Shown piece after piece: positions 35,566 through 44,413 of a stretch of 64,000 nt of DNA. The translations under genes and the position numbers were made by a program. The notes below the pieces were generated by a model. It was not told the origin of the DNA. It saw only the letters and a list, made by a program, of their open reading frames with translations, and searched no databases. Every line of letters starts with the position of its first letter. The stretch's first letter is position 1. Where the stretch lies: NCBI RefSeq assembly GCF_000011065.1, contig NC_004663.1:4216001-4280000 (forward strand), written 5' to 3'. This DNA is from Bacteroides thetaiotaomicron VPI-5482 (GTDB lineage: Bacteria; Bacteroidota; Bacteroidia; Bacteroidales; Bacteroidaceae).

Positions 35566-37100
35566 TGAAAGGAAAGACTATGAAACTAAGATATATATTT
35601 TATGGACTCACTTCCGGTTTGCTGTTCGGACTTTCTTCCTGCTCACTGAATTACGATCCGATCGATACTTATTCGGATGTGACCGAAGGTGTGACGGATA
35701 CCGGTACAAAGGTGGTATTTAAAGATAAAGCGGCTGTAGAAAGTCACCTGACGACTATCTATAATCAGATGCGCGATCGTCAGGAACACTGGTATGTGGA
35801 CTTGTTGCTCATATCAGATTCGCATGCGGATAATGCGTACGCAGGAACTACGGGAGCTGAGGTACTTCCGTTTGAGAACAATTCCATCGAAGGTTCCAAC
35901 TCTGTGCTCGAACGTGACTGGAACCGTTATCTGGAAGACGTTGCCCGTGCCAATAAATTGATATGTAATATTGACTTGGTGACCGATAACTCTTTGACTA
36001 CTGCCGAACGTGCGCAGTATAAGGCGGAAGCAATGATATTCCGTGCCATGGTCATGTTCGATATGGTACGTCTGTGGGGGGATTTCCCGGTTATTACAAC
36101 AGTAGCTGATGATATTACTTCAGAAAATATCGAAGATGTGTATGAACAATATTTCCCGGCACAAAACACAGAACTGGAAGCTTATCAGCAGATAGAGAAA
36201 GATTTGCTGGCTGCCATCCAGCATGCGCCGGATAATACGGCAGGCAACAAAACTCTGTTTACAAAATCCGTAGCCCGTACTCTTCTTGCAAAGATCTATG
36301 CAGAGAAACCGTTGCGTGACTATTCAAAAGTAATCCGTTACTGTGACGAGGTGAAGGCTGATGGTTTTGAGCTTGTGAAGGACTTTAGCGATTTGTTCGG
36401 CATGAATGCTGCCGGAACGGATGCAAAAGCCCGTAATACTAAAGAATCTATACTGGAAGCTCAGTTTACTCCCGGTTCGGGTAACTGGTGTACATGGATG
36501 TTCGGACGTGACCTTGTAAACTGGAATAATAACTTCACTTGGGCAAAATGGGTAACTCCGTCACGTGATTTGATCAATGCTTTCAAGAAAGAAGGAGATC
36601 AGATTCGCTTTCAGGAATCCGTAGTTTACTATGATTGTAATTGGAGCAACTATTATCCGTCGGACAATTATCCTTTCATGTACAAATGCCGTTCGGCTAA
36701 TAGCAGCATTATTAAATACCGCTATGCTGATGTGCTGTTATTGAAGGCAGAAGCATTGATCATGCAGGATACGCCGGATCTGGAAGCGGCAGCTAAGATC
36801 ATCGACGAAGTGCGTGAACGTGCCGGATTGGGCGAATTGTCTTCATCCGTACGTAAAGACCGGGATGCGATGATTACCGCATTGCTCAACGAACGTCGGC
36901 TGGAACTGGCATTCGAAGGACAACGCTGGTTTGATCTGGTTCGTCTGGATAAGGTAGAAGAGGTGATGAACGCCGTATATGCGAAAGATTCAGGTCGCAA
37001 GTCACAGGTTTACGCCTTTGATAAGAACTCTTATCGCCTGCCTATCCCACAATCGGTAATCGATGCCAATGACAAGATTGAACAGAACCCCGGATATTGA
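35565..37100 (+). CDS. SusD-family surface lipoprotein, β-1,6-glucan PUL
   Basis: A 511-residue RagB/SusD protein. The first ATG overlaps the SusC stop; the Met at 35580 (MKLRYIFYG) is an alternative that gives a tighter signal peptide. The lipobox is LSSCSL. SusD hallmarks include AEAMIFRAMVMFDMVRLWGDFP, the C-terminal YRYADVLLLKAEALIM and ERRLELAFEGQRWFDLVR. It forms the lid of the SusC barrel and helps capture β-1,6-glucan. In the B. thetaiotaomicron homologue (BT3311) it is part of the characterised yeast β-1,6-glucan apparatus. Confidence 0.95.
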   Translation: MKGKTMKLRYIFYGLTSGLLFGLSSCSLNYDPIDTYSDVTEGVTDTGTKVVFKDKAAVESHLTTIYNQMRDRQEHWYVDLLLISDSHADNAYAGTTGAEVLPFENNSIEGSNSVLERDWNRYLEDVARANKLICNIDLVTDNSLTTAERAQYKAEAMIFRAMVMFDMVRLWGDFPVITTVADDITSENIEDVYEQYFPAQNTELEAYQQIEKDLLAAIQHAPDNTAGNKTLFTKSVARTLLAKIYAEKPLRDYSKVIRYCDEVKADGFELVKDFSDLFGMNAAGTDAKARNTKESILEAQFTPGSGNWCTWMFGRDLVNWNNNFTWAKWVTPSRDLINAFKKEGDQIRFQESVVYYDCNWSNYYPSDNYPFMYKCRSANSSIIKYRYADVLLLKAEALIMQDTPDLEAAAKIIDEVRERAGLGELSSSVRKDRDAMITALLNERRLELAFEGQRWFDLVRLDKVEEVMNAVYAKDSGRKSQVYAFDKNSYRLPIPQSVIDANDKIEQNPGY

Positions 37101-37158
37101 TAGAGCCGGAGATAACATCACTTATAATGTATTTAAATAGAAAAAGAAACTAACGATT

Positions 37159-38649
37159 ATGATAAACATGAGAAATATAGCACTGACCTTTTTAGGATGC
37201 TTCACCATATTAGCGGCTTGTAGCAATAGTGATGATGCGGAAAAACCGGTAGTACCTGTCCCCACCGGAGATGTAGCCATTTATACGACAACCAGCAGTC
37301 TGACCCGTGATTTGACCCGTGATGCGGTTAACTTCAGCCCGAAAGACAATTTGGCTCCAACCACAATAACTTTGAATCCTGCGGAACAGTACCAGACGAT
37401 GGATGGTTTCGGAGCAGCTATCACAGGTTCTACCTGTTACAACCTGTTACTGATGAAACCGGCTGACCGTCATGCTTTCCTGACGGAAACATTCTCCGAT
37501 AAAGATGGTTTCGGATTCAGTTACATCCGTATTTCCATCGGTTGTTCGGACTTCTCGTTAAGCGAATATACCTGCTGTGATACGAAAGGGATCGAAAACT
37601 TTGCTTTGCAGAGCGAAGAAAAGGACTATATCCTTCCGATCCTGAAAGAGATTCTGGCCATTAACCCTTCTATCAAGGTAATTGCCGCTCCTTGGACCTG
37701 TCCGAAATGGATGAAAGTGAAAAGCCTGACAGACCGTACACCATTGGATTCGTGGACGAACGGACAATTGAACCCGGATTATTATCAGGATTATGCTACT
37801 TATTTTGTGAAATGGATACAGGCATTTAAAGCCGAAGGCATTGACATTTATGCAGTAACTCCGCAAAATGAACCTTTGAACCGTGGCAACTCCGCTTCGC
37901 TCTATATGGAATGGGAAGAACAAAGAGACTTCGTGAAAACAGCGCTCGGTCCTCAGATGAAAGCTGCCGGACTGTCTACCAAGATTTATGCTTTCGACCA
38001 TAACTACAATTATGACAATATCGAATCGCAGAAGAACTATCCGGGCAAGATTTACGAAGATGCTGCTGCTTCTCAGTATCTGGCAGGTGCTGCTTACCAT
38101 AACTATGGCGGCAACCGTGAAGAATTGCTGAATATACATCAGGCATATCCTGAGAAAGAACTTCTGTTTACAGAAACTTCTATCGGCACATGGAACAGCG
38201 GACGTGACTTGTCGAAGCGTCTGATGGAAGATATGGAAGAGGTAGCATTGGGAACAATCAATAATTGGTGTAAGGGCGTAATTGTCTGGAATCTGATGCT
38301 CGATAACGACCGTGGTCCGAATCGTGAAGGTGGTTGTCAGACTTGCTATGGTGCGGTAGATATCAATAACAGTGATTATAAGACAATCATACGTAACTCT
38401 CACTACTATATCATTGCTCATCTTTCAAGTGTTGTGAAGCCGGGAGCTGTGCGTATCGCCACTACCGGTTATACGGACAACGGTATTACCTGTTCTGCTT
38501 TCGAAAATACGGACGGAACGTATGCCTTTGTTCTGATAAACAACAATGAGAAGTCGAAGAAGATAACTGTCAGCGACGGCCAACGTCATTTTGCTTATGA
38601 CGTTCCCGGTAAATCAGTAACTTCATACCGTTGGGCAAAGTCAAAGTAA
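37159..38649 (+). CDS. GH30 (subfamily 3-type) endo-β-1,6-glucanase lipoprotein
   Basis: A 496-residue lipoprotein (lipobox LAAC, Cys21), so it is anchored outward. GH30 features: MDGFGAAITGS near residue 81, a TIM barrel with acid/base Glu238 in VTPQNEP, nucleophile Glu339 in LLFTETSIG, and a C-terminal β-sandwich. These fit a retaining GH30. The very similar position and make-up to BT3312, which cuts β-1,6-glucan (pustulan and yeast glucan) in endo fashion, make that activity likely. It would cut glucan at the cell surface into oligosaccharides for the SusC/SusD pair. Start chosen at 37159; Met4 would be equally good. Confidence 0.92.
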   Translation: MINMRNIALTFLGCFTILAACSNSDDAEKPVVPVPTGDVAIYTTTSSLTRDLTRDAVNFSPKDNLAPTTITLNPAEQYQTMDGFGAAITGSTCYNLLLMKPADRHAFLTETFSDKDGFGFSYIRISIGCSDFSLSEYTCCDTKGIENFALQSEEKDYILPILKEILAINPSIKVIAAPWTCPKWMKVKSLTDRTPLDSWTNGQLNPDYYQDYATYFVKWIQAFKAEGIDIYAVTPQNEPLNRGNSASLYMEWEEQRDFVKTALGPQMKAAGLSTKIYAFDHNYNYDNIESQKNYPGKIYEDAAASQYLAGAAYHNYGGNREELLNIHQAYPEKELLFTETSIGTWNSGRDLSKRLMEDMEEVALGTINNWCKGVIVWNLMLDNDRGPNREGGCQTCYGAVDINNSDYKTIIRNSHYYIIAHLSSVVKPGAVRIATTGYTDNGITCSAFENTDGTYAFVLINNNEKSKKITVSDGQRHFAYDVPGKSVTSYRWAKSK

Positions 38650-38671
38650 GAACCTTAAAAGTATAAAGACA

Positions 38672-40675
38672 ATGAAAAAAAGTATCTATATAACATTGGC
38701 ATTGGCGGGAATCTTATCCATGAATTCCTGTAATGATGACGAGTTCCTTCCCGGTAATCCGAGTATGGAGATCAAGGCGGAGAATGCGGATGCCCTTTTC
38801 GGCGACAGCCTTCCGTTTACGATCAAGGCTTCGGATGTAGACGTTCCTCTTTCTACTTTGAAAGCGCAGCTTTTCTATGGAGAAGAACAGGTATCTGAAA
38901 CGGTGATCCGAACAAAGACAAGTGGAAGCGACTATACTGGAAAGATTTATATTCCTTATTATGCTAATATTCCTAACGGAAAGGCGACATTGAAGTATAT
39001 CCTTCAGAATATTCACTTTACTACGACGGAACAGGAAACGGAACTTACGTTGGCACGCCCGGACTTTCCTTATCTGACCTTGGTAGATGAAGAAGGACAG
39101 GAGTACCGGATGGACAGGCAATCGATGTATCATTATAGCGTATCGGGAGACTTTTCGCAGAAGATGAAAGCGTATATCAAAACTCCGAAAGTAGGGGAGC
39201 ACGGCAACGAGCTAACTTTTGGCTGGGAAGACAATACGATTGCAGTAGGCTCTACTACGTCTATCCCGTTCTCCAATACAGAGCCGGGCAATTATACGAT
39301 TCAGTTTAATACTTTCAACTATGAAGCGAGTCCGTTTGCCAAATTATTGCTGAATGGAAAAGAAATGGAATTGGTAGAAAACGATGTATATGCTGTTAAA
39401 CTGTCGTTAAAGCAGAATGACATTCTGACGTTCGAAGGAGTGCCTGCTTATGATGAATGGTGGATTGATCCGGACTTCTTTGAAAAGCAGGAGGATGGAA
39501 CACTGAAGTTCCTGCCGATTGACGGAAGCTATCAGATTACAGCAAACGGTAAGAGACAGTACTTCTCTGTCATAGCTTTAAAAGACGGTGAAGCAGCTAA
39601 ATTGCAGGATGACGGAACAGGAGCTATCTGGGCTATCGGAAATGGAATTGGCAAGCCGTCGGTATCTTTGTACGAAGTGGGATGGACGCCGGAGAATGGT
39701 TTGTGTATGCCGCAACTTGCGGCAAAGAAGTATCAGCTTACGTTTACTGCCGGTGTGACTATGAAAACAAGTGATATTGACTTTAAATTCTTCCACATAA
39801 ACAAGTGGGATAATGGTGAATTTAAGGGAGATGCCATCTCTACTACAAGCGATCTTGTTGAAATAACAGAGTCGGGTAACTTGAAGTTGCAGGAAGGTCA
39901 GAAATTTGAGAGAGGCGGTGTTTATAAGTTTACGGTAGATGTAACGAAAGGTAATACCAAAGCAGTACTGACTGTAGAGAAAGTAGGACAGGTAGACTTG
40001 CCGCGACCGGACATTACAATCAATGGAATGAAGCTGGAAGAAGGCAGTTCCGATATGTATCAATTGCAGATGTCTTTGACGCAGAACCAGACACTCGAAA
40101 TAGGTGGCATCGAAGATCTAAATGATTGGTATGTTGATCCGGATTATCTGGTGAAGACCGGAGATAATCACTTGAAGTTCTTGCCGGTTGCCGGTAGCTA
40201 TAGGGTGATGGTAAATGCTACACGCAAATACTTTGCAGTAGTACGTATGAATGGCAATAGTGAAGCCGGACTGGATGCTGACGGGCATGGTGCCGTATGG
40301 TTGTTGGGCTATGGTATGGGCTCTCCGTCTATTAAGGACGAATTTAACTGGGACTTTTCGACTGCTTATTGTGTGGCGGAAATCAGTCCGAAAGTTTATC
40401 AGTTTACTGGGAAGACTGGTGCTGAAGGCAGTACGGCTATTGGTGAACGCATACGATACGATTATATCAGTGTTAAATATCTGGGTGGAAAGTCTTGGGA
40501 TCAGCAATTTCATCAAAAGAACCTGCAAATGGATCAGGCTACCCGGAACTTATTCAATGTTGATGAGGAAAATCTTGTATTGGCCTCTCCGTTGGAACAG
40601 GGAGTTACTTATGTGTTTACGTTAGATTTCACTCAGGGGATAGATAAAGGAATTCTTTCTGTTGTGAAGAAGTAA
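38672..40675 (+). CDS. Surface glycan-binding protein (SGBP) with an internal domain duplication
   Basis: A 667-residue lipoprotein (lipobox MNSC, Cys20). After N-terminal Ig-like modules (to about residue 220) it carries two related modules of about 220 residues. The first begins near residue 226 (LNGKEMELVEND) and the second near 450 (INGMKLEEGSSD). Matching blocks include WWIDPDFF/WYVDPDYL, LKFLPIDGSY/LKFLPVAGSY and GAIWAIGNGIGKPS/GAVWLLGYGMGSPS. The aromatic pairs are candidate glucan platforms. The position between GH30 and GH3 equals BT3313, described as the surface binding protein of the β-1,6-glucan PUL. No catalytic motif is present. Confidence 0.85.
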   Translation: MKKSIYITLALAGILSMNSCNDDEFLPGNPSMEIKAENADALFGDSLPFTIKASDVDVPLSTLKAQLFYGEEQVSETVIRTKTSGSDYTGKIYIPYYANIPNGKATLKYILQNIHFTTTEQETELTLARPDFPYLTLVDEEGQEYRMDRQSMYHYSVSGDFSQKMKAYIKTPKVGEHGNELTFGWEDNTIAVGSTTSIPFSNTEPGNYTIQFNTFNYEASPFAKLLLNGKEMELVENDVYAVKLSLKQNDILTFEGVPAYDEWWIDPDFFEKQEDGTLKFLPIDGSYQITANGKRQYFSVIALKDGEAAKLQDDGTGAIWAIGNGIGKPSVSLYEVGWTPENGLCMPQLAAKKYQLTFTAGVTMKTSDIDFKFFHINKWDNGEFKGDAISTTSDLVEITESGNLKLQEGQKFERGGVYKFTVDVTKGNTKAVLTVEKVGQVDLPRPDITINGMKLEEGSSDMYQLQMSLTQNQTLEIGGIEDLNDWYVDPDYLVKTGDNHLKFLPVAGSYRVMVNATRKYFAVVRMNGNSEAGLDADGHGAVWLLGYGMGSPSIKDEFNWDFSTAYCVAEISPKVYQFTGKTGAEGSTAIGERIRYDYISVKYLGGKSWDQQFHQKNLQMDQATRNLFNVDEENLVLASPLEQGVTYVFTLDFTQGIDKGILSVVKK

Positions 40676-40692
40676 AAATACAGAAATCATTT

Positions 40693-42987
40693 ATGAACAT
40701 GAAATTTAAAGCAACGTTACTTGGCTTGTCTATAGCCGCCGTTTTACCGACTATGAATATGGCGCAGACACCAGTATATCTAGACACGAGCAAGCCTATC
40801 GAAGAACGGGTGAAAGATGCGCTGAGCCGTATGACACTTGAAGAGAAGGTGAAGATGACTCATGCGCAGTCTAAATTTAGTTCACCGGGAGTCCCTCGTC
40901 TGGGGATTCCCGAAGTATGGGCAACCGATGGCCCTCACGGCATCCGTCCCGAAGTATTATGGGATGAGTGGGATCAGGCAGGATGGACAAACGATTCCTG
41001 TATAGCCTATCCTGCATTGACTTGCCTTTCTGCAACATGGAATCCCGAAATGTCTTATCTTTATGGGAAGAGCATTGGCGAAGAAGCCCGTTACCGGAAA
41101 AAAGATATTCTCCTGGGGCCCGGTGTCAACATCTACCGTACCCCGTTGAATGGGCGTAATTTTGAATATATGGGCGAAGATCCGTACCTGTCTTCCATGA
41201 TGGTAGTTCCTTATATTAAGGGAGTACAGGAAAACGGTGTTGCTGCTTGTGTGAAGCATTACGCATTAAACAATCAGGAGTTCAACCGTCACACCACCAA
41301 TGTTCATTTGAGCGACCGTGCTCTTTATGAGATTTATCTTCCGGCTTTCAAAGCGGCCGTTCAGGAAGGTGGTGCTTGGGCAATAATGGGGGCTTACAAC
41401 CTTTATTCGTTTAGTGAAGATACCGACTCCGGTAAGCTCTATAAGACTCAGCATGCGTGCCATAATAAGCGATTGCTGCAAGATATTCTGCGTAAGGAAT
41501 GGGGCTTTGATGGTGTCGTCGTTTCAGATTGGGGCGGAGTACATGATACTTTCCAGGCCATTTCGAATGGTCTGGACATGGAGTTCGGTTCATGGACAAA
41601 CGGACTTTCTGCCGGGACAAGGAATGCTTATGACAATTACTATTTGGCGCATCCTTACCTGAAACTGATCCAGGACGGCACAGTCGGAACCAAAGAACTG
41701 GACGAAAAAGTGAGTAATATCCTCCGTCTGATCTTCCGCACTTCGATGAACCCGCATAAACCTTTCGGTTCTCTGGCTTCGCCCGAGCATGGACAAGCCG
41801 GACGCAAAATCGGTGAAGAAGGAATTGTACTGTTACAGAATAAGGATAATGTATTGCCTATTGACTTGAAGAAAGCCAGGAAGATTGCTGTTATCGGTGA
41901 AAACGCCATTAAGATGATGACTGTAGGCGGTGGCAGTTCTTCTCTGAAAGTGAAATATGAGATATCTCCTTTGGACGGTTTGAAGAACCGCGTAGGTTCA
42001 CAGGCGGAAGTTTTGTATGTCCGTGGATACGTTGGTGACCCGACAGGGGAATATAATGGAGTACAGACCGGACAAGATTTGAAAGACGACCGTTCGGAGG
42101 ATGAACTTCTTGCTGAGGCTGTAGAAGTGTCTAAAGATGCGGATTACGTAATTTTCTTCGGTGGACTGAACAAGAGCAATCATCAGGATTGCGAAGATTC
42201 GGACCGTGCATCCCTTGGATTGCCGTATGCGCAGGACAGGGTGATTGGCGAGTTGGCAAAAGTAAATAAGAACTTGATTGTCGTAAACATCTCCGGTAAT
42301 GCGGTTGCCATGCCTTGGGTAAATGAAGTGCCCGCTATTGTTCAGGGTTGGTTCTTAGGTTCGGAAGCCGGAACAGCTCTTGCTTCGGTACTGCTAGGAG
42401 ATGCTAATCCGTCGGGGAAACTTCCTTTTACTTTTCCTGCAAGACTGGAAGACGTAGGCGCACATAAACTGGGTGAATATCCGGGGAATAAAGAAGAGCT
42501 GGCACACTCCAAGAACAATGGTGATACCATAAACGAAATCTATCGTGAAGATATTTTTGTTGGCTATCGCTGGGCAGACAAAGAAAAGATCAAACCGCTT
42601 TTCCCGTTCGGACACGGATTGAGCTATACTACTTTCGCTTACGGGAAACCTTCGGCTGACAAAAAGGTGATGACTGCCGATGATACCATCTCTTTCACGA
42701 TCAACGTAAAGAATACAGGTACTCGTGAAGGTCAGGAAGTTATCCAGCTTTATGTCAGCGATAAGAAATCCTCTCTGCCTCGTCCGGTCAAGGAACTGAA
42801 AGGCTTCAAGAAAGTAAAACTGGCTCCGGGTGAGGAGAAGGCTGTAACGCTGACGATTGATAAAAAAGCCCTGAGCTTCTTCGATGATGTCAAACACGAA
42901 TGGATGACAGAACCGGGTAAGTTTGAAGCAGTCATCGGAACATCATCCAGAGACATTAAAGGAATTGTACCATTTGAGTTGAGATAG
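40693..42987 (+). CDS. GH3 family β-glucosidase, β-1,6-glucan PUL
   Basis: A 764-residue secreted enzyme (signal peptide about 1-24). The (α/β)8 domain carries GRNFEYMGEDPYL, KHYALNNQE and the nucleophile Asp279 in VVSDWGGVHD. The α/β sandwich and fibronectin-III-like domains follow, without the PA14 insertion seen in the PUL 1 enzyme. It would trim imported β-1,6-gluco-oligosaccharides to glucose in the periplasm, as reported for the homologue BT3314. It is the last gene of the operon and is followed by a strong terminator. Confidence 0.93.
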   Translation: MNMKFKATLLGLSIAAVLPTMNMAQTPVYLDTSKPIEERVKDALSRMTLEEKVKMTHAQSKFSSPGVPRLGIPEVWATDGPHGIRPEVLWDEWDQAGWTNDSCIAYPALTCLSATWNPEMSYLYGKSIGEEARYRKKDILLGPGVNIYRTPLNGRNFEYMGEDPYLSSMMVVPYIKGVQENGVAACVKHYALNNQEFNRHTTNVHLSDRALYEIYLPAFKAAVQEGGAWAIMGAYNLYSFSEDTDSGKLYKTQHACHNKRLLQDILRKEWGFDGVVVSDWGGVHDTFQAISNGLDMEFGSWTNGLSAGTRNAYDNYYLAHPYLKLIQDGTVGTKELDEKVSNILRLIFRTSMNPHKPFGSLASPEHGQAGRKIGEEGIVLLQNKDNVLPIDLKKARKIAVIGENAIKMMTVGGGSSSLKVKYEISPLDGLKNRVGSQAEVLYVRGYVGDPTGEYNGVQTGQDLKDDRSEDELLAEAVEVSKDADYVIFFGGLNKSNHQDCEDSDRASLGLPYAQDRVIGELAKVNKNLIVVNISGNAVAMPWVNEVPAIVQGWFLGSEAGTALASVLLGDANPSGKLPFTFPARLEDVGAHKLGEYPGNKEELAHSKNNGDTINEIYREDIFVGYRWADKEKIKPLFPFGHGLSYTTFAYGKPSADKKVMTADDTISFTINVKNTGTREGQEVIQLYVSDKKSSLPRPVKELKGFKKVKLAPGEEKAVTLTIDKKALSFFDDVKHEWMTEPGKFEAVIGTSSRDIKGIVPFELR

Positions 42988-43036
42988 GTATCCGGTTGGT
43001 AAAACTGGGGTCCTCCCCCGGTAAAACAGATTGCTG

Positions 43037-43086
43037 GGAGAATGTTGTTATCTTATAAAAGAGAGAGTCACAACATTCTCCTTTTT
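43037..43086 (+). terminator. Terminator of the β-1,6-glucan operon
   Basis: A perfect 12-bp stem (GGAGAATGTTGT at 43037-43048 with its complement at 43070-43081) is followed by TTTTTC. It lies 50 bases after the GH3 stop. Confidence 0.85.
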
Positions 43087-43194
43087 CTTTGAAACGAGTT
43101 TGGCTTGTGATTAGAAATAAGGCTTATACCTTGCATTTTACTGTGGTATATGCAATTTAGAATGAATTTCTTTTTCCTATTCTGATTTATGTCC

Positions 43195-43202
43195 TATCTT
43201 TG
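43195..43202 (+). promoter_or_regulatory. Bacteroides -7 box ahead of the structured leader
   Basis: TATCTTTG is a full TAnnTTTG match. Transcription would begin near 43209, just before the long inverted repeat that starts at 43223. The -33 element is weak: only a T-rich run near 43165-43175. Confidence 0.6.
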
Positions 43203-43208
43203 TAGTGC

Positions 43209-43380
43209 TCTTTTTTCAAAATCACACAAGGCTGGAAACCTGCCTTGTAATTGTGGCAGGCATTTTTATGCCTGTCCGGTTCATTCTATATGGGCGGTTT
43301 CGCACCCCCATGTAGAGTGTTAATGCACCTGCTGCCTTGTGTGAACGAGAAAAGAGCAATGGGACAGGCGGAACCGCTTC
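43209..43380 (+). ncRNA. Candidate structured RNA (leader or small RNA) upstream of the 150-residue gene
   Basis: A dense set of pairings fits within about 170 bases. An outer stem CACACAAGGC at 43223-43232 pairs perfectly with 43334-43343. A 13-bp hairpin at 43282-43294/43307-43319 has two G-U pairs, which are tolerated in RNA but not in a DNA palindrome. A second hairpin at 43255-43263/43268-43276 has a UUUU loop. The element GGCAGG at 43255-43260 can alternatively pair with CCTGCC at 43239-43244, so two of the stems exclude each other. GGACAGGC at 43362-43369 can pair with 43270-43277. The RNA begins right after a promoter-like box and ends about 75 bases before the start codon at 43454. 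I do not recognise the family. Confidence 0.6.
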
Positions 43381-43453
43381 TTTTATTATCTAAAACCACC
43401 TTTCTGTTTAGCCCCGTTGAACTTAATTTATTCACCATTTAATTTAAATTCTT

Positions 43454-43906
43454 ATGAAGGAGGTTTTAAACAACCAGCAGATTGTTTGTCCGGGGGACGC
43501 AACACAATTCATGCATGCCATTTTTTCTTCAGATCATGAAATGATGACCTTTTATCTTACGCTCAATCGTTTTATAAATCCAGCCAGTTATTTGGTGGAA
43601 CGCTCGGATCGGCAAAGACTGGAAGATTTAGAGAATGTTCTTTTTGGTAATGTAGCAGCCTTCGAGGCAGTTCATCATTTTAAGAAAATTAGTGTAAAAG
43701 ATGTGATTAAAGGATTTGGTATGCATATGATGAATATGCAGGTTTCAAATACCAATCGTATGCAAAGTGCCAATATAATGGGCTCTTTTATAGATTGTAT
43801 TATCGATACTACTAAAAATAGTTGGCAATATAAACAGATGTACCGGGTCAATCATTTACATCTTGAGAATGTCAGATATTTACTGAATCGACTGAATGAA
43901 GAGTAA
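43454..43906 (+). CDS. Hypothetical protein of 150 residues
   Basis: I do not recognise this protein. It is soluble, without signal peptide or transmembrane segment, and probably mostly helical. It is rich in Met, Asn, His and Phe in its middle (for example GMHMMNMQVSNTNRMQ) and ends with a charged helix. It is more AT-rich than its neighbours. It is flanked upstream by the β-1,6-glucan operon terminator and the structured leader candidate, and downstream by repeat-rich spacer DNA, so it is probably a single-gene unit. If the leader is cis-acting, this gene is its only plausible target. Confidence 0.7.
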   Translation: MKEVLNNQQIVCPGDATQFMHAIFSSDHEMMTFYLTLNRFINPASYLVERSDRQRLEDLENVLFGNVAAFEAVHHFKKISVKDVIKGFGMHMMNMQVSNTNRMQSANIMGSFIDCIIDTTKNSWQYKQMYRVNHLHLENVRYLLNRLNEE

Positions 43907-44023
43907 TCTGTTGAAGGAAATAATAGTGACCTGGTGATTATAATTTGTCTCTTTCTACAGAGTTAAAAACGTTATTCTTATTGTCACTTGTCACTTTCCA
44001 GGCTTAATGTGCTGGAATTTAGC

Positions 44024-44092
44024 GTGATAAGGGTGATAATAGGTGGTGACAATAGGGTGATAATAGAGAAAAATCGCTTTTCTATTGTCACC
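44024..44092. repeat. Tandem GTGATAATAGG-type repeats with inverted copy
   Basis: Four degenerate copies of GTGAYAA(TAG)G lie head-to-tail at 44024-44066. One copy, GGTGACAATAG at 44045-44055, is perfectly complementary to 44082-44092, forming an 11-bp stem with a nested AGAAAA/TTTTCT pairing. Further GTCAC/GTGAC copies occur upstream at 43926-43998. Confidence 0.55.
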
Positions 44093-44225
44093 TTCATAAG
44101 AGATTCTGCCTTCCTAGTTCAGGTAAGCCGGTTCATTTAATAGTTTGTGCTACGTTTATTAAGCTGTTTTCAACGTTAGATTAATGTATTACGGTCGTTA
44201 CATTTCTTCGTTTCACGTCTGTAAT

Positions 44226-44300
44226 CCCATGAGTTCATGTACGTGAACCGATGGGATCACGTACGCAGTCCCAACGGTTTACGTACGTGGAACGAAAACA
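44226..44300. repeat. REP-like cluster of CGTACG-centred near-palindromes
   Basis: Three consecutive near-palindromes share an ACGTACG-like core. The first (44226-44255) pairs CCCAT with ATGGG around GTTCATGTACGTGAAC. The second (44253-44272) is bounded by GGGA and TCCC. The third lies around 44275-44294. Copies overlap at their ends. This looks like a repetitive extragenic palindromic element. Confidence 0.55.
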
Positions 44301-44413
44301 GGAAGCGGACAAAAGATATTAATCAAGGCTTGTCCGCCTGTTAACCTTACCGGGATATATGATAAGATACGTAGTGTCAGGACGTTTGATGTCTTTGTCT
44401 GGCTATTATAATG

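Larger units (their letters stand above)
43907..44413. other. 507-base gene-free spacer with two repeat clusters
   Basis: No ORF with coding character was found between the 150-residue gene and the WbqC-like gene. The stretch contains GTGAYAATAG-type repeats with a hairpin (44024-44092) and a run of CGTACG-centred near-palindromes (44226-44300), listed separately. Repeat density of this kind is typical of intergenic repeat elements. Confidence 0.6.
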
